Below, one piece after another: positions 53,574 through 62,269 of a stretch of DNA of 64,000 nt (the first letter of the stretch is position 1; the number at the start of each line of letters is the position of its first letter). The stretch is taken from the NCBI GenBank assembly GCA_949284175.1, contig CASDVE010000010.1:37429-101428 (forward strand), given 5' to 3'. The translations under genes and the position numbers were made by a program. The stretch comes from an uncultured Eubacteriales bacterium (GTDB lineage Bacteria > Bacillota > Clostridia > Lachnospirales > Lachnospiraceae). The notes below the pieces were generated by a model. It did not search any database. It was not told the origin of the DNA and worked only from the letters and a program-made list of their open reading frames with translations.

Positions 53574-55859
53574 ATGGATGAACAGATCATTCAAAAAAGG
53601 ATTTTGAAAGTGACAATTGGAACAGCCAGTATTATAATTCTCCTTATTCTTTGTTCTTTGGTCTTAATTATATCAATTAATGAAGCAGATAAAGATTCTT
53701 ATAATGCACAATTAAAATCTTTGGTTAATGAATATAAAATTAATTTTGAACGTCAAATCGATTCCGATATTCAATCATTGAAAACATTAGCCTCCTTTGT
53801 AGAGCATAGCCAAGCCGTAAGTTTTAGAAATTTTACAAAGGGGCTTGATAGGGCTTCAGGAGAAGGGCAATTTCAAAAAATCGGATATTATAGTAAAAGT
53901 GGAAAAAACGTTCGGGTTGTGTTATCAAAGGGAATAGAAGAAAAGGTCGATCTTAAAGATGTTAACGTAGAAGCTCAAAAAGTGATTAAAAAGTCATGGG
54001 AAGGGGAAGTGGAAATTTCTGAGGTATATTGGGATCAGCAATTGAAAGAAAAGGTGATTGTTTATGCGGTTCCCATTCAAGACGATACCAAGCAAAAGGT
54101 GATTGGCTCTTTGGTAGGTGTAAAGGGGCTTGATATATTTTCAGAAATCTTAAATGGAGAAACCATCACGAAAGTTAATTTGGATGTGGATTGGATTAAT
54201 GCAAAAGGAAAATTTGTTACGTGGTCGGATCATAGTATTATAAAAGAAAAAATGGAAACTATCCATGAAGGGGATTATATTTCTAAAAGGAATAAAAGCA
54301 TAATTAAGCAGAAGATGAAAGAAAGAAAAAGTTACTTTTCTGAATTTCAAGTGGGGAATACAAGCTATCCCATTTGTTTTCAACCCCTTGAATTGAACGG
54401 ATGGTATCTCGTTGGAATCGATACATCAAAAAGTGTGAAAAGTCCTGTTTATTTTATGCTTATTACCATAGCAGGAATTTTTATTCTTGTTATCACTCTT
54501 TGTGCGGGGGCTATTTTTTCAGGATATAAAATTTTACATAAAAACAATGAAGAATTGATTCAGTTGGCTTACTATGATCAGCTCACCGGAGCATTTAATT
54601 TTGAAAAGTTTCGTGATGAAATACAAAAAGCCTTAACATATAATACAAATTATAGTTTAGTTGTTACGAATATACGCCATTTTCAATATATCAATGAGCT
54701 ATTCGGTGTCAAAAAGGCGGATGAATTGCTTGAAATGGTGATAAAAACAGTAAAACAGTATGTGATAGAGGGAGAAAAATATTGCCGATATCAAGGAGAT
54801 CAGTTCTATTTATTGTTACGTGGTAACAATCGAGAAAAAATTAGACAACGACTATTTTATATATTGAATGCGATTAGCAAAAATATTAGTGAAAGTAAAG
54901 CAGAGTATGAGCTCAATCTTTATGCAGGGATTGCAACAAGTCAAGAAGGAGATAAGGCGTGTTCTGACAATTTAATTCATAAAGCAGAATTTGCTTTAAA
55001 ACAGGCAAAAGAAGGACATGGAAATACGATAAAATTTTATAATGAAAGAATGCACGAAATTGAGAGTTTGCAAAATTTTATTGAGAGCAATATGAATCAG
55101 GCGTTAGAGCAAGAGGAATTTAAAGTCTATTTGCAACCTAAGATTGCACTTGGTTCAGAAAAAATAGCAGGAGCCGAAGCCCTTGTACGGTGGATTCGAG
55201 GGGATGGAACGATGGTATTTCCCGATCAATTCATACCTCTGTTTGAAAAAAATGGTTTTTGTGCAGAATTAGATCTCTATATGGTAGAGCAGACTTGTAA
55301 GTGGTTAAGAAAATGGATGGATGAAGGAAAAGAAGTCGTTCCTATCTCAATCAATCAATCGAAAATTCTTTTTTATAAATCTGACTATGTGGAAAGGCTC
55401 TGTGCAATTACGGAAAAATATCATATTCCGAATCGACTGATTACATTAGAAATATTAGAAGGTCTTATGGCAAGAGATGTGGATAAGTTAAATCAGACCA
55501 TTCAACAACTTCATAAAAAAGGTTTTCGTATTTCGTTGGATGATTTTGGAACAGGGTATTCTTCATTAAATATTTTGTCAAAATTAGACATTGATGAAGT
55601 GAAGTTGGATCGCTCCTTTTTATCCGATGATTTGATGAAAAATGAAACACAAAAAGTCATATTAAAAAATGTCGTTAATTTGGCAAAAGATCTGCATATC
55701 GAAACGGTCATTGAAGGCGTGGAAACAAAAGAGCATCATACGTTTGTTGAGCAAATCGGTTGTTATTATGGGCAGGGATACTTTTATAGCAAACCAATTC
55801 CTTGTAAAGAATTTGAAGAAAAATTCATGGAGAGTAAAAGAGAAAGTACAAAGCAATAA
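53574..55859 (+). CDS. Membrane GGDEF/EAL c-di-GMP phosphodiesterase with Cache-type sensor
   Basis: A 761-aa signalling protein. TM1 (residues ~9-31), an extracytoplasmic Cache-like sensor (to ~290), TM2 (~293-320), a GGDEF domain (~335-500) and an EAL domain (~505-755). The GGDEF motif reads QGDQF near residue 404, so cyclase activity is probably lost. The EAL side keeps EALVRW near 534, the Glu in LEILE, DDFGTGYSSL near 655, VKLDRSF and IEGVET, so c-di-GMP hydrolysis is likely. The ATG at 53574 (SD GAGGAAGG) is used; the frame runs upstream through the leader without translation signals. Confidence 0.88.
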   Translation: MDEQIIQKRILKVTIGTASIIILLILCSLVLIISINEADKDSYNAQLKSLVNEYKINFERQIDSDIQSLKTLASFVEHSQAVSFRNFTKGLDRASGEGQFQKIGYYSKSGKNVRVVLSKGIEEKVDLKDVNVEAQKVIKKSWEGEVEISEVYWDQQLKEKVIVYAVPIQDDTKQKVIGSLVGVKGLDIFSEILNGETITKVNLDVDWINAKGKFVTWSDHSIIKEKMETIHEGDYISKRNKSIIKQKMKERKSYFSEFQVGNTSYPICFQPLELNGWYLVGIDTSKSVKSPVYFMLITIAGIFILVITLCAGAIFSGYKILHKNNEELIQLAYYDQLTGAFNFEKFRDEIQKALTYNTNYSLVVTNIRHFQYINELFGVKKADELLEMVIKTVKQYVIEGEKYCRYQGDQFYLLLRGNNREKIRQRLFYILNAISKNISESKAEYELNLYAGIATSQEGDKACSDNLIHKAEFALKQAKEGHGNTIKFYNERMHEIESLQNFIESNMNQALEQEEFKVYLQPKIALGSEKIAGAEALVRWIRGDGTMVFPDQFIPLFEKNGFCAELDLYMVEQTCKWLRKWMDEGKEVVPISINQSKILFYKSDYVERLCAITEKYHIPNRLITLEILEGLMARDVDKLNQTIQQLHKKGFRISLDDFGTGYSSLNILSKLDIDEVKLDRSFLSDDLMKNETQKVILKNVVNLAKDLHIETVIEGVETKEHHTFVEQIGCYYGQGYFYSKPIPCKEFEEKFMESKRESTKQ

Positions 55860-55926
55860 GAGCAAACCCTTTTTTATTTAAGGCATATAATATAGAAAAG
55901 TCTAAAATATAAAAGGATGATAGGAC

Positions 55927-56838
55927 ATGAAAAATTTTATAACATTTTCAATAGAAACACATTTATTTTTTGCTAGAATCATGAAGGAACATGCACTATT
56001 TTTAGAAGCAGGATTTCCATGCAAAGACAAGGATTGGATAGAAAAAGCAGATTATTTTAGAGAAGAATTTGAGAAACTTCTTAAAAAAGTTGTAAAAATT
56101 AGTGATGGTATGGTGGAAGAGAATGTCTTAAAATCAGGAGAATTGGTGACGGAATTTACCATACCAGCAGAAAAAAGAACACAACATTTAACAGGCATTC
56201 CCATTGATAGCAGTATTTCAGAGAAGGAATTAAAGTTGGCTATGGGATGTCCTATGGAAAATAATCGACAATTGGTTCAGATGGTACATCAGTTGAATGA
56301 AAAAGCCATTTGTCTTCTCAACGGGTTGATAGAATTTAAGGAAAGTATTTTAAAAGAAGTATCCAATGGGTGTTTATTTAATGCCAACTACCCACTTTTA
56401 ATTAAGCATATTATTAGGGAGGCGGAACTATATCGCTCCACTTTAATTGGTATTCGACAAAATAGAAGAAATTCTTGTAGAGTTTTAATGGGAAAAGAAG
56501 AGTTTTGGAACCGTATTATGATGGAGCACGCTTTATTTATTCGAGGTTTACTCGATCCATCAGAAGAGCAGCTGATCGGGGATGCCAATGAATTTGCAAT
56601 GGAATATAAGGAACTATTAGAAATGGGAAATATGCTGGATTGTCGAGCATTAGAGAAGTTAACAAAAAAATCACTAAAAGAAACGTTGAAATATCGTGAA
56701 TTTAAAGAAGCAGGAGCAAAAGGAATCTTAGAGTGTGAGATCGCCTCTATTATTCTACCATTGCTGGCTGACCATGTATTGCGAGAAGCGAATCATTATA
56801 TACGCCTATTGGAATCTGGATACATGGAAACGTTGTAA
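55927..56838 (+). CDS. DUF2935 metal-binding helical protein
   Basis: A 303-aa protein made of two similar four-helix halves. Each has an FxxRIMxEHALF motif (FFARIMKEHALFLEAG near residue 16; FWNRIMMEHALFIRGL near 197) and a second His/Glu helix (IREAELYR, LREANHYIR). These residues probably bind metal, but the function is not established. SD AAAGGATGATAGG is weakly spaced. It follows the GGDEF/EAL gene by 67 bp with no terminator. Confidence 0.8.
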   Translation: MKNFITFSIETHLFFARIMKEHALFLEAGFPCKDKDWIEKADYFREEFEKLLKKVVKISDGMVEENVLKSGELVTEFTIPAEKRTQHLTGIPIDSSISEKELKLAMGCPMENNRQLVQMVHQLNEKAICLLNGLIEFKESILKEVSNGCLFNANYPLLIKHIIREAELYRSTLIGIRQNRRNSCRVLMGKEEFWNRIMMEHALFIRGLLDPSEEQLIGDANEFAMEYKELLEMGNMLDCRALEKLTKKSLKETLKYREFKEAGAKGILECEIASIILPLLADHVLREANHYIRLLESGYMETL

Positions 56839-56881
56839 ACAGAAACATTGTAAAAAAGAAATTAAGTATAGGATACAAAAG

Positions 56882-56959
56882 ACTGTCGCATAAGATATAA
56901 TAAAAAGTGATACTAGGATAATAAGAATCCATACAATGTTATGAGTTTTGTGCGACAGT
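56882..56959. repeat. 78-bp inverted-repeat element
   Basis: Perfect 9-bp ends ACTGTCGCA / TGCGACAGT enclose a 60-bp A/T-rich core with smaller dyads (CATAA...TTATG, GGAT...ATCC). It could be a long hairpin, a terminator lacking a T-tract, or a miniature transposable element. CATACAAT (56930-56937), a perfect SigE -10, lies inside. Confidence 0.5.
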
Positions 56960-57136
56960 TTACATAGAAGTTAAGTCTTTATCCATATTTTTCATGTAAA
57001 AATAATGCAAGGAAATAGCTATCCATGTTGAATTTATATCATTGTTTATGGTAAAATGACCAAGCGGTCTTTACTCCGAAATAAATAAAATGATATAAAG
57101 TAGGAAAGATAGGAATAGAGTACGAAAGGAGAAAGT

Positions 57137-58528
57137 ATGGAGAAATTAAAGACAAGACAGATTATATCTGTTACATTGACACTGTTTGCAGTGTTTTTTG
57201 GGGCAGGTAATATGATTTTTCCACCAGCTATGGGACAACTTGCTGGCACCAATTATTTAAGTGCCTTAGTTGGATTTATTTTAACAGATGCAGGAATCGC
57301 ATTGTTAGGAATTATTTCCGTCGTGTTGGTTGGAACAGAAATAAGTGATTTAGGTAATTTGGTGAGCAGGAGATTTGCCCTATTTCTTTCGGTTGGGATT
57401 TATTTGCTAATCGGGCCATTATTTGCCATACCAAGAACAGGAAGTGTTTCTTTTGAATTGGCAGTAATGCCTTATGTATCAAAACAATATGCTTGGATAT
57501 TTTCTTTGGTGATTACAGCAATATTTTTCTCTTTAACTTATTATCTTAGCAGTAATCCAAATAAGATTATTGATGTGATTGGAAAATATTTAACACCTAT
57601 TTTATTGTTATGTATTATCACAATCTTTGTTGTTTGTCTGTTAAAAGGAGAATCAACAGAAGGGGCAATTCAGTATGGAAAAATGTCAGCTCCAAAAGGG
57701 GCATATGCTTCCATTCCTTTATTTCAGGGAATGTTAGAAGGATATAATGCCTTAGATGGTCCGGCAGGACTTGTATTTGCCATTGTTATTATCAATGCTG
57801 TTAGTGCATATGGAGTAAAAGAAAAGAAAAATATTGTAAAATATACGATTATTTGTGGAATCGGTGCTGCTACTATTTTATCAATTGTATATTATATGTT
57901 AACCTATGTTGGAGCGGTAACCATTACACAGTTTGAAAATGGAGGAGCTTTGTTACATGCAGTGACAAGTGATTTGCTCGGCAGTATGGGTGGAATCATA
58001 TTAGGAATAGCGGTTTTCTTTGCCTGCATGACAACTTCCATTGGACTTACAACATCCTTTGCAGATTATTTTCATGAATTATTGCCATCCATTTCCTATA
58101 AAAAAATAACAGCCATTGTCTGTGGATTCAGTTTTATTATCAGTAATGTTGGTGTAACACAGTTGGTAAAGATTTCCATGCCGATTTTGATGATGGTGTA
58201 TCCCGTTACCGTTGTCTTAATTTTACTGTCCTTTTTAAAAAAATATATTGGAAATCGAAGACAAATATATGTGCTAGCTATGTTGTTTGCTTTTTGTATT
58301 GCCTTTATTGATGGACTAGAAAAAGCGGGCATTTCATTTGGCATGATTACAAGTCTGTGTCATTATATTCCATTTTATGAGTTAGGACTTGGATGGATTG
58401 TACCAGCCATTTTAGGAGCAGTTTTAGGATTATTACCATTTTGGCCCATGAATAAAGAGTGTGCGGATGATAGTGGGAAAGAAAATGGAACATATTTAAA
58501 AGAACAAATAGAAGAAGTTGGAAATTAA
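57137..58528 (+). CDS. brnQ: Branched-chain amino acid carrier BrnQ
   Basis: A 463-aa membrane transporter of the LIVCS family with 12 predicted helices; takes up Leu/Ile/Val by Na+ or H+ symport. The start ISVTLTLFAVFFGAGNMIFPP and GPLFAIPRTGSVSFE (near residues 96-110) are diagnostic. SD AAAGGAG. Monocistronic; ends at a bidirectional terminator. I see no T-box or other riboswitch in its leader. Confidence 0.94.
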   Translation: MEKLKTRQIISVTLTLFAVFFGAGNMIFPPAMGQLAGTNYLSALVGFILTDAGIALLGIISVVLVGTEISDLGNLVSRRFALFLSVGIYLLIGPLFAIPRTGSVSFELAVMPYVSKQYAWIFSLVITAIFFSLTYYLSSNPNKIIDVIGKYLTPILLLCIITIFVVCLLKGESTEGAIQYGKMSAPKGAYASIPLFQGMLEGYNALDGPAGLVFAIVIINAVSAYGVKEKKNIVKYTIICGIGAATILSIVYYMLTYVGAVTITQFENGGALLHAVTSDLLGSMGGIILGIAVFFACMTTSIGLTTSFADYFHELLPSISYKKITAIVCGFSFIISNVGVTQLVKISMPILMMVYPVTVVLILLSFLKKYIGNRRQIYVLAMLFAFCIAFIDGLEKAGISFGMITSLCHYIPFYELGLGWIVPAILGAVLGLLPFWPMNKECADDSGKENGTYLKEQIEEVGN

Positions 58529-58540
58529 ATTCTAAAAGAA

Positions 58541-58592
58541 AAAGAGTTCATCGATCAACCTTAGGTTTTATAGTTGATCCATGGACTCTTTT
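58541..58592. terminator. Bidirectional terminator between brnQ and ferredoxin (family copy 1)
   Basis: Left arm 58541-58559 and right arm 58573-58591 pair at 18 of 19 positions around CCTTAGGTTTTATA. T-tracts exist on both strands. A homologous terminator lies at 61144-61199. Confidence 0.88.
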
Positions 58593-58618
58593 CTTTCTTA
58601 TCCTAAAAGTCATGAAAA

Positions 58619-58801
58619 TTAGCTTAATTCAATAGCACCAACAGGACAACCTGCACAGGCTTCCTTTGTTGCTTCTTCAAATTCAACAGGAACTTCACCA
58701 ATTGCTTGTGCAACACCACTGTCTGTCATTGTAAATACCTGTTCACAGATGGCATTACAAGCTCCACAACCGATACAATCTTCATTTACATATGCTTTCA
58801 T
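58619..58801 (-). CDS. Single-cluster ferredoxin
   Basis: A 60-aa [4Fe-4S] ferredoxin. Cys ligands appear in CIGCGACNAIC and the C-terminal CAGCPVGAIEL. The ATG at 58801 follows TTGGAGGTAATTTTT; a TTG 15 nt upstream is part of the SD, not the start. It probably carries electrons for the neighbouring redox-linked cupin and Crp/Fnr group, though no partner oxidoreductase is here. Confidence 0.9.
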   Translation of the reverse strand: MKAYVNEDCIGCGACNAICEQVFTMTDSGVAQAIGEVPVEFEEATKEACAGCPVGAIELS

Positions 58802-58850
58802 AAAAATTACCTCCAAGCCTTTTATTTATTTCTCGTTTTAAAAGTTGATA

Positions 58851-59198
58851 TTATGATTCTTGTGTTTTGAATGCCACAACCAATATCATTTTAAATGTTT
58901 CTTTTGCATACACTGCATGCGGATGGTTTGCTGGCATTATAATGGATTCTCCTTCTTTTATTTCATATTTTTGTCCATCGATTGTGATTTCACCAATTCC
59001 ATCAAGACAGGTAACAAAAGCATCACCTTTGGATTCGTGAGTGCTAATCTCTTCTCCTTTATCAAAGGCAAATAAGGTGATACTAAGAGCTTCATTTTGA
59101 ATCAATGTCTTACTTACAATTTGTCCTGCTTGATAGGAAACTTCATCTTTCAATACTAAGATTTCTGATTTTTTTATATTTTTCATAATATCGCTCAT
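58851..59198 (-). CDS. Small cupin-domain protein
   Basis: A 115-aa single cupin. The two cupin motifs are GEEISTHESKGDAFVTCLDG (near residue 50) and PANHPHAVYA (near 92), giving His/Glu metal ligands. Possible roles are metal or small-molecule sensing or a redox function; it is not assigned. The ATG at 59198 follows AAAGGAG with 6-7 nt. Its promoter region carries a perfect palindrome at the class II activator position for a Crp/Fnr protein, and a Crp/Fnr gene lies just upstream. Confidence 0.8.
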   Translation of the reverse strand: MSDIMKNIKKSEILVLKDEVSYQAGQIVSKTLIQNEALSITLFAFDKGEEISTHESKGDAFVTCLDGIGEITIDGQKYEIKEGESIIMPANHPHAVYAKETFKMILVVAFKTQES

Positions 59199-59234
59199 CA
59201 TTTTCTCCTTTCAAATTCCAATAACTATGCTGTT

Positions 59235-59276
59235 ACTATATCATAGGAGTGGAGGAAGTTCGGTAACATATGTTAC
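59235..59276 (-). promoter_or_regulatory. Cupin promoter with Fnr-like palindrome
   Basis: On the minus strand TATAGT (59235-59240) is the likely -10 with no good -35. A perfect 14-bp palindrome GTAACATATGTTAC (59263-59276) centres about 41.5 bp upstream of the predicted start near 59228, the classic class II position for Crp/Fnr activators. Confidence 0.55.
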
Positions 59277-59322
59277 AAAAAGGTTATAATATAAAGATTA
59301 AAAATATTTTTTAGAGTTTTCA

Positions 59323-60012
59323 CTATAATAAATAAGATTCCAGTTTTTCTTGGTTTTTAATTATAATATTGCGACCATGAAGGGATAGAATTCCTTCTTT
59401 TTGCATTAAGCTCAGTTCTCTTGAAAGGGAAGGTCTAGCAATATTCATATAGTCTGCCATATATTCTCTTTTAAAATTTCCTTCTAATGTGCCATCTTTT
59501 TTTTGATGTTCCACGAGATACCATGCAATTTTTTCGCGAATACTGGAAGCACTGAGCATTTGAACTTTTCGGCTTAAGAGGTAGGCTTTATTAGCAAAAA
59601 TACGAAGAAGATTATTGCGAAGAGTTTCGTATAACTGAGGAGATGTTTGAGAAGATTTCATAAAAATGTGATTAGAAAGCTCTAAAACAACAGAATCTTC
59701 CATCGCTTCTGCACTCATTTCATATTGCTCTTTATGAATAAAGAGATACACCTCTCCAAAGATGTCACCCGCAGTGTCTACGGTTGTCATTAAAATACGC
59801 TTTCCATTTAATGTATTTCTTAAAATATTAACTTTTCCATCAATCAAAATAAAAAATCGAGTTGGTTGCTCAGTTTCTGTAAAAATACAACTGCCCTTTT
59901 TATAATTTTTAATAATTCCTTGATTTTCTTGTAAAAGTTGTTGTAGTTGATGACAAGTCAATCCATGACAAATGAAACAGTGAGTGATGAGTTTTTCTAT
60001 ATTATGATTCAT
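59323..60012 (-). CDS. Crp/Fnr-family transcriptional regulator
   Basis: A 229-aa regulator. The cyclic-nucleotide-binding-like beta roll covers residues ~20-135 (FFILIDGKVNILRN, GDIFGEVYLF). The helical dimer interface follows, then a winged helix (KREYMADYMNIARPSLSRELSLMQKEGIL, residues ~180-210). No N-terminal cysteine set for an Fe-S cluster is evident (CFICHGLTC has three Cys, residues ~12-20, and could be one). The ATG at 60012 begins homology; the longer open frame overlaps the divergent pstS promoter. It likely controls the cupin gene. Confidence 0.87.
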   Translation of the reverse strand: MNHNIEKLITHCFICHGLTCHQLQQLLQENQGIIKNYKKGSCIFTETEQPTRFFILIDGKVNILRNTLNGKRILMTTVDTAGDIFGEVYLFIHKEQYEMSAEAMEDSVVLELSNHIFMKSSQTSPQLYETLRNNLLRIFANKAYLLSRKVQMLSASSIREKIAWYLVEHQKKDGTLEGNFKREYMADYMNIARPSLSRELSLMQKEGILSLHGRNIIIKNQEKLESYLL

Positions 60013-60084
60013 AGGCGATATGATTTCCTTTCTTAAAAATGACTCTATGAAAATTATATAAGAAATAAAAAAAGAGTAAATCTT

Positions 60085-60139
60085 TTCACATAAACTTAAC
60101 AAAAAATAGATTTTACATTTAACATAAAAAGGATATATT
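60085..60139 (+). promoter_or_regulatory. pstS-like promoter with Pho-box-like repeats
   Basis: TTTACA (60112-60117), 16 bp, TATATT (60134-60139). TTCACA (60085), TTAACA (60096), TTTACA (60112) and TTAACA (60119) resemble PhoP TT(A/T/C)A(C/T)A half-sites. Only the first two have the 11-bp spacing, so the operator is tentative. Confidence 0.45.
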
Positions 60140-60227
60140 GTAAAAACAAAGGAAATATTATTTTCAATGTGTATGGAATAAAAAATTGAAGATGATAATT
60201 GTCTTATGAAAAAAAGGAGAAATGAAT

Positions 60228-61103
60228 ATGAGAACATGGAAAAGACTAACAGCAATCTTAATCGCAGGTGTTATGACAATGAGTTTTGTGGCTTGTGGAA
60301 ATAGTGATACCAATGCCGATAGTTCCGGTGCATCAGGAACAATTACAGGATCTGGCTCATCTGCACTTCTTCCTTTGGCACAAGATGCAGCAGAGGCATT
60401 TAAAGAGAAAAATCCAGATGTTTCTATCACATTGAATGCAGGTGGTTCTGGTACAGGACTAAAACAAGTATCCGATGGTACTGTGGATATAGGAAATTCT
60501 GATGTGGCAGCAGAAGAGAAATTAGAGCCAGATAAAGCGGCAGAACTTGTGGATCATAAGGTGTGCGTTGTTACCATGGCACCAGTAATTAATCATGACT
60601 TGGCAGCAGATATAAAAAGTTTAACAAAACAACAACTAATTGATATTTTCACTGGAAAAGTGACCAATTGGAAAGAGGTTGGAGGACCAGATGAAGAGAT
60701 TCTTTTAATCACCCGTCCTGAAACATCAGGTACAAGAGCGTTATTTCAAGAATATGCTTTAGATGGAAATGAAGAGGCAACCAACTCTTCTTTGGAAACA
60801 GACGATTCTGGAACTTTAATTCAAAGTGTAGCAGATAATAAAGGTGCCATTGGTTATGTTGCGTTATCTTATTTAACAAATAATGATAAAGTAAGTACCG
60901 TAGCCATTGATGGCGTAGAGCCTTCCTTAGAAAATACATACAATGGAACTTATCCAGTATGGGGATATGAACATATGTATACAAAAGGAGAGGCAACAGG
61001 TGCAGTAAAAGCCTATATTGACTATATTATGTCAGATGAATATAGTGCAAAATTAGAAGAGCAAGGATATGGTGTTACTTCTAAAATGACCGTAGAAAGA
61101 TAG
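60228..61103 (+). CDS. pstS: Phosphate-binding lipoprotein PstS
   Basis: A 291-aa lipoprotein with lipobox SFVAC (Cys23). The mature part is a PstS-like phosphate-binding protein: GSGSSALLPLAQ near residue 43, GGSGTGLKQVSDGTVDIGNSD near 75-95, and RPETSGTRALF near 165, the phosphate-contacting loops. The ATG at 60228 has SD AAAGGAG at 8 nt; the ATG at 60222 is too close. It ends at a terminator, so no pstCAB follows: an orphan binding protein or the first, separated gene of a phosphate system encoded elsewhere. Confidence 0.9.
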   Translation: MRTWKRLTAILIAGVMTMSFVACGNSDTNADSSGASGTITGSGSSALLPLAQDAAEAFKEKNPDVSITLNAGGSGTGLKQVSDGTVDIGNSDVAAEEKLEPDKAAELVDHKVCVVTMAPVINHDLAADIKSLTKQQLIDIFTGKVTNWKEVGGPDEEILLITRPETSGTRALFQEYALDGNEEATNSSLETDDSGTLIQSVADNKGAIGYVALSYLTNNDKVSTVAIDGVEPSLENTYNGTYPVWGYEHMYTKGEATGAVKAYIDYIMSDEYSAKLEEQGYGVTSKMTVER

Positions 61104-61143
61104 AAAAAACGTGCTTATTTGTTCGCCAGAATAAATAATAGTT

Positions 61144-61199
61144 AGAGTCAATAGATCAGCCTTAGGCTTCATGGTTGGTCAGTTGGCTCTTTTTTTTTG
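61144..61199 (+). terminator. Intrinsic terminator after pstS (family copy 2)
   Basis: A stem 61144-61161 with 61173-61190 (several G-U, one mismatch), loop TTAGGCTTCAT, then nine T. It shares loop and architecture with the terminator at 58541-58592. Confidence 0.87.
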
Positions 61200-61201
61200 C
61201 A

Positions 61202-61384
61202 TCTAACCAACCATGTAACAAATTCAAACATTATCATGTGTTGCCACCATTCCAGAGATGGCTTAAGAAAATATAATAAAGCATTGTGTGCAAACGATGG
61301 GTAGTCTACAAGGGGATTTATGAAGTGCTAAGCAAACAGAACTTTATATATTGGGGTATTTATCGAAATGAAAATCATCATGAA
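61202..61384. other. Intergenic DNA between pstS and the sirtuin gene
   Basis: No supported gene. A short plus-strand frame (61280-61405) encodes about 41 residues including YKGIYEVLSKQNF with no SD, and may be a remnant. Confidence 0.35.
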
Positions 61385-62269
61385 TCAATGATCGTGGAAA
61401 GATAATATGTCTTCGATTACTTTTTTTATATCTCCTTGCACAGGAATTGTCTGTTTTTCAATTTTTCTTGGAACAGCAGTTTCTTGAGAATTGATACAAG
61501 CATAAACCGCTTTTTGGTTTGTTGCTGTCATCTGCCAGAATGGATATTTGATAATGATAGGGGTATTATAGCCTACCCCTAATTCCAGATACAAAATGTG
61601 CATATTGCTATGTTTGTTGATAAAATTCTTATATCTGGAAGAAGCAATATGCCAGCCCTTATCCTCTACAAAAGTATTATCAATACGCAAATTCATTGTC
61701 ATAGGAGAACCACAATGGGGACAGTGGGGAATAAGTGAGGTAGGGATCTTCATATCTTTTTGCTGACGAACCATCTTCAGCACTTCTTCTTGATTGTCAT
61801 ATGTTTCTTGACAGCATGGTTTGGAACACTGCCATAATCCATAGTCCCCTTGGGTATAAAATAACTTCTGTTTATCAAAGCCTGCTTTTTGGAAACAGTG
61901 GTCTACATTGGTGGTAATAACAAAGTAGTTTTTATCCTGTACCAATTTTAGCAGGTCTGTATAAGGCTTTCCTGCTTCTGGCTGATAACGGTTCAAATCG
62001 ATATGTCGGCTCCAATATGCCCAATATTCTTCCAGTGTTTTATAAGGATAAAATCCTGCTGAATACATATCTTGTAATCCATATGTTTCGGCATAGTCAG
62101 AAAAATGATCATAAAATCTCTGTCCACCATATTCTAGTCCCGCCGAAGTGGATAAACCGGCTCCTGCTCCAATTAAAATGGCATCAGCACCATCAATTTC
62201 TGTTTTCAATTTTTTAATTTGTTCCCAATAATCGCTGGTAGATTTCAAAGTCTTTGTTCTGAAAAACAT
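61385..62269 (-). CDS. Class M sirtuin (SirTM), protein ADP-ribosyltransferase
   Basis: A 294-aa sirtuin of the SirTM class. NAD-binding GAGAGLSTSAG lies near residue 34. TTNVDHCFQKAGF replaces the usual TQNIDxLHxxAG, and YTQGDYGLWQC places Gln where deacetylases have the catalytic His; both mark SirTM, which ADP-ribosylates lipoyl carrier proteins in staphylococci and streptococci rather than deacetylating. Cys residues for zinc are in CSKPCC and CPHC. The ATG at 62269 has SD GGAGGTGG and overlaps the macrodomain gene by 56 bp, indicating coupling. Confidence 0.87.
   Translation of the reverse strand: MFFRTKTLKSTSDYWEQIKKLKTEIDGADAILIGAGAGLSTSAGLEYGGQRFYDHFSDYAETYGLQDMYSAGFYPYKTLEEYWAYWSRHIDLNRYQPEAGKPYTDLLKLVQDKNYFVITTNVDHCFQKAGFDKQKLFYTQGDYGLWQCSKPCCQETYDNQEEVLKMVRQQKDMKIPTSLIPHCPHCGSPMTMNLRIDNTFVEDKGWHIASSRYKNFINKHSNMHILYLELGVGYNTPIIIKYPFWQMTATNQKAVYACINSQETAVPRKIEKQTIPVQGDIKKVIEDILSFHDH

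Noticed and set aside
56908..56937. SigE promoter for brnQ inside the inverted repeat
   Set aside because: CATACAAT is perfect but the -35 (TGATACT) is off by spacing, brnQ is ~200 bp away and not a sporulation gene.
60013..60255. 81-residue N-terminal extension of the Crp/Fnr protein
   Set aside because: It covers the pstS promoter and start on the other strand, has a hydrophobic, low-complexity composition, and has no SD.
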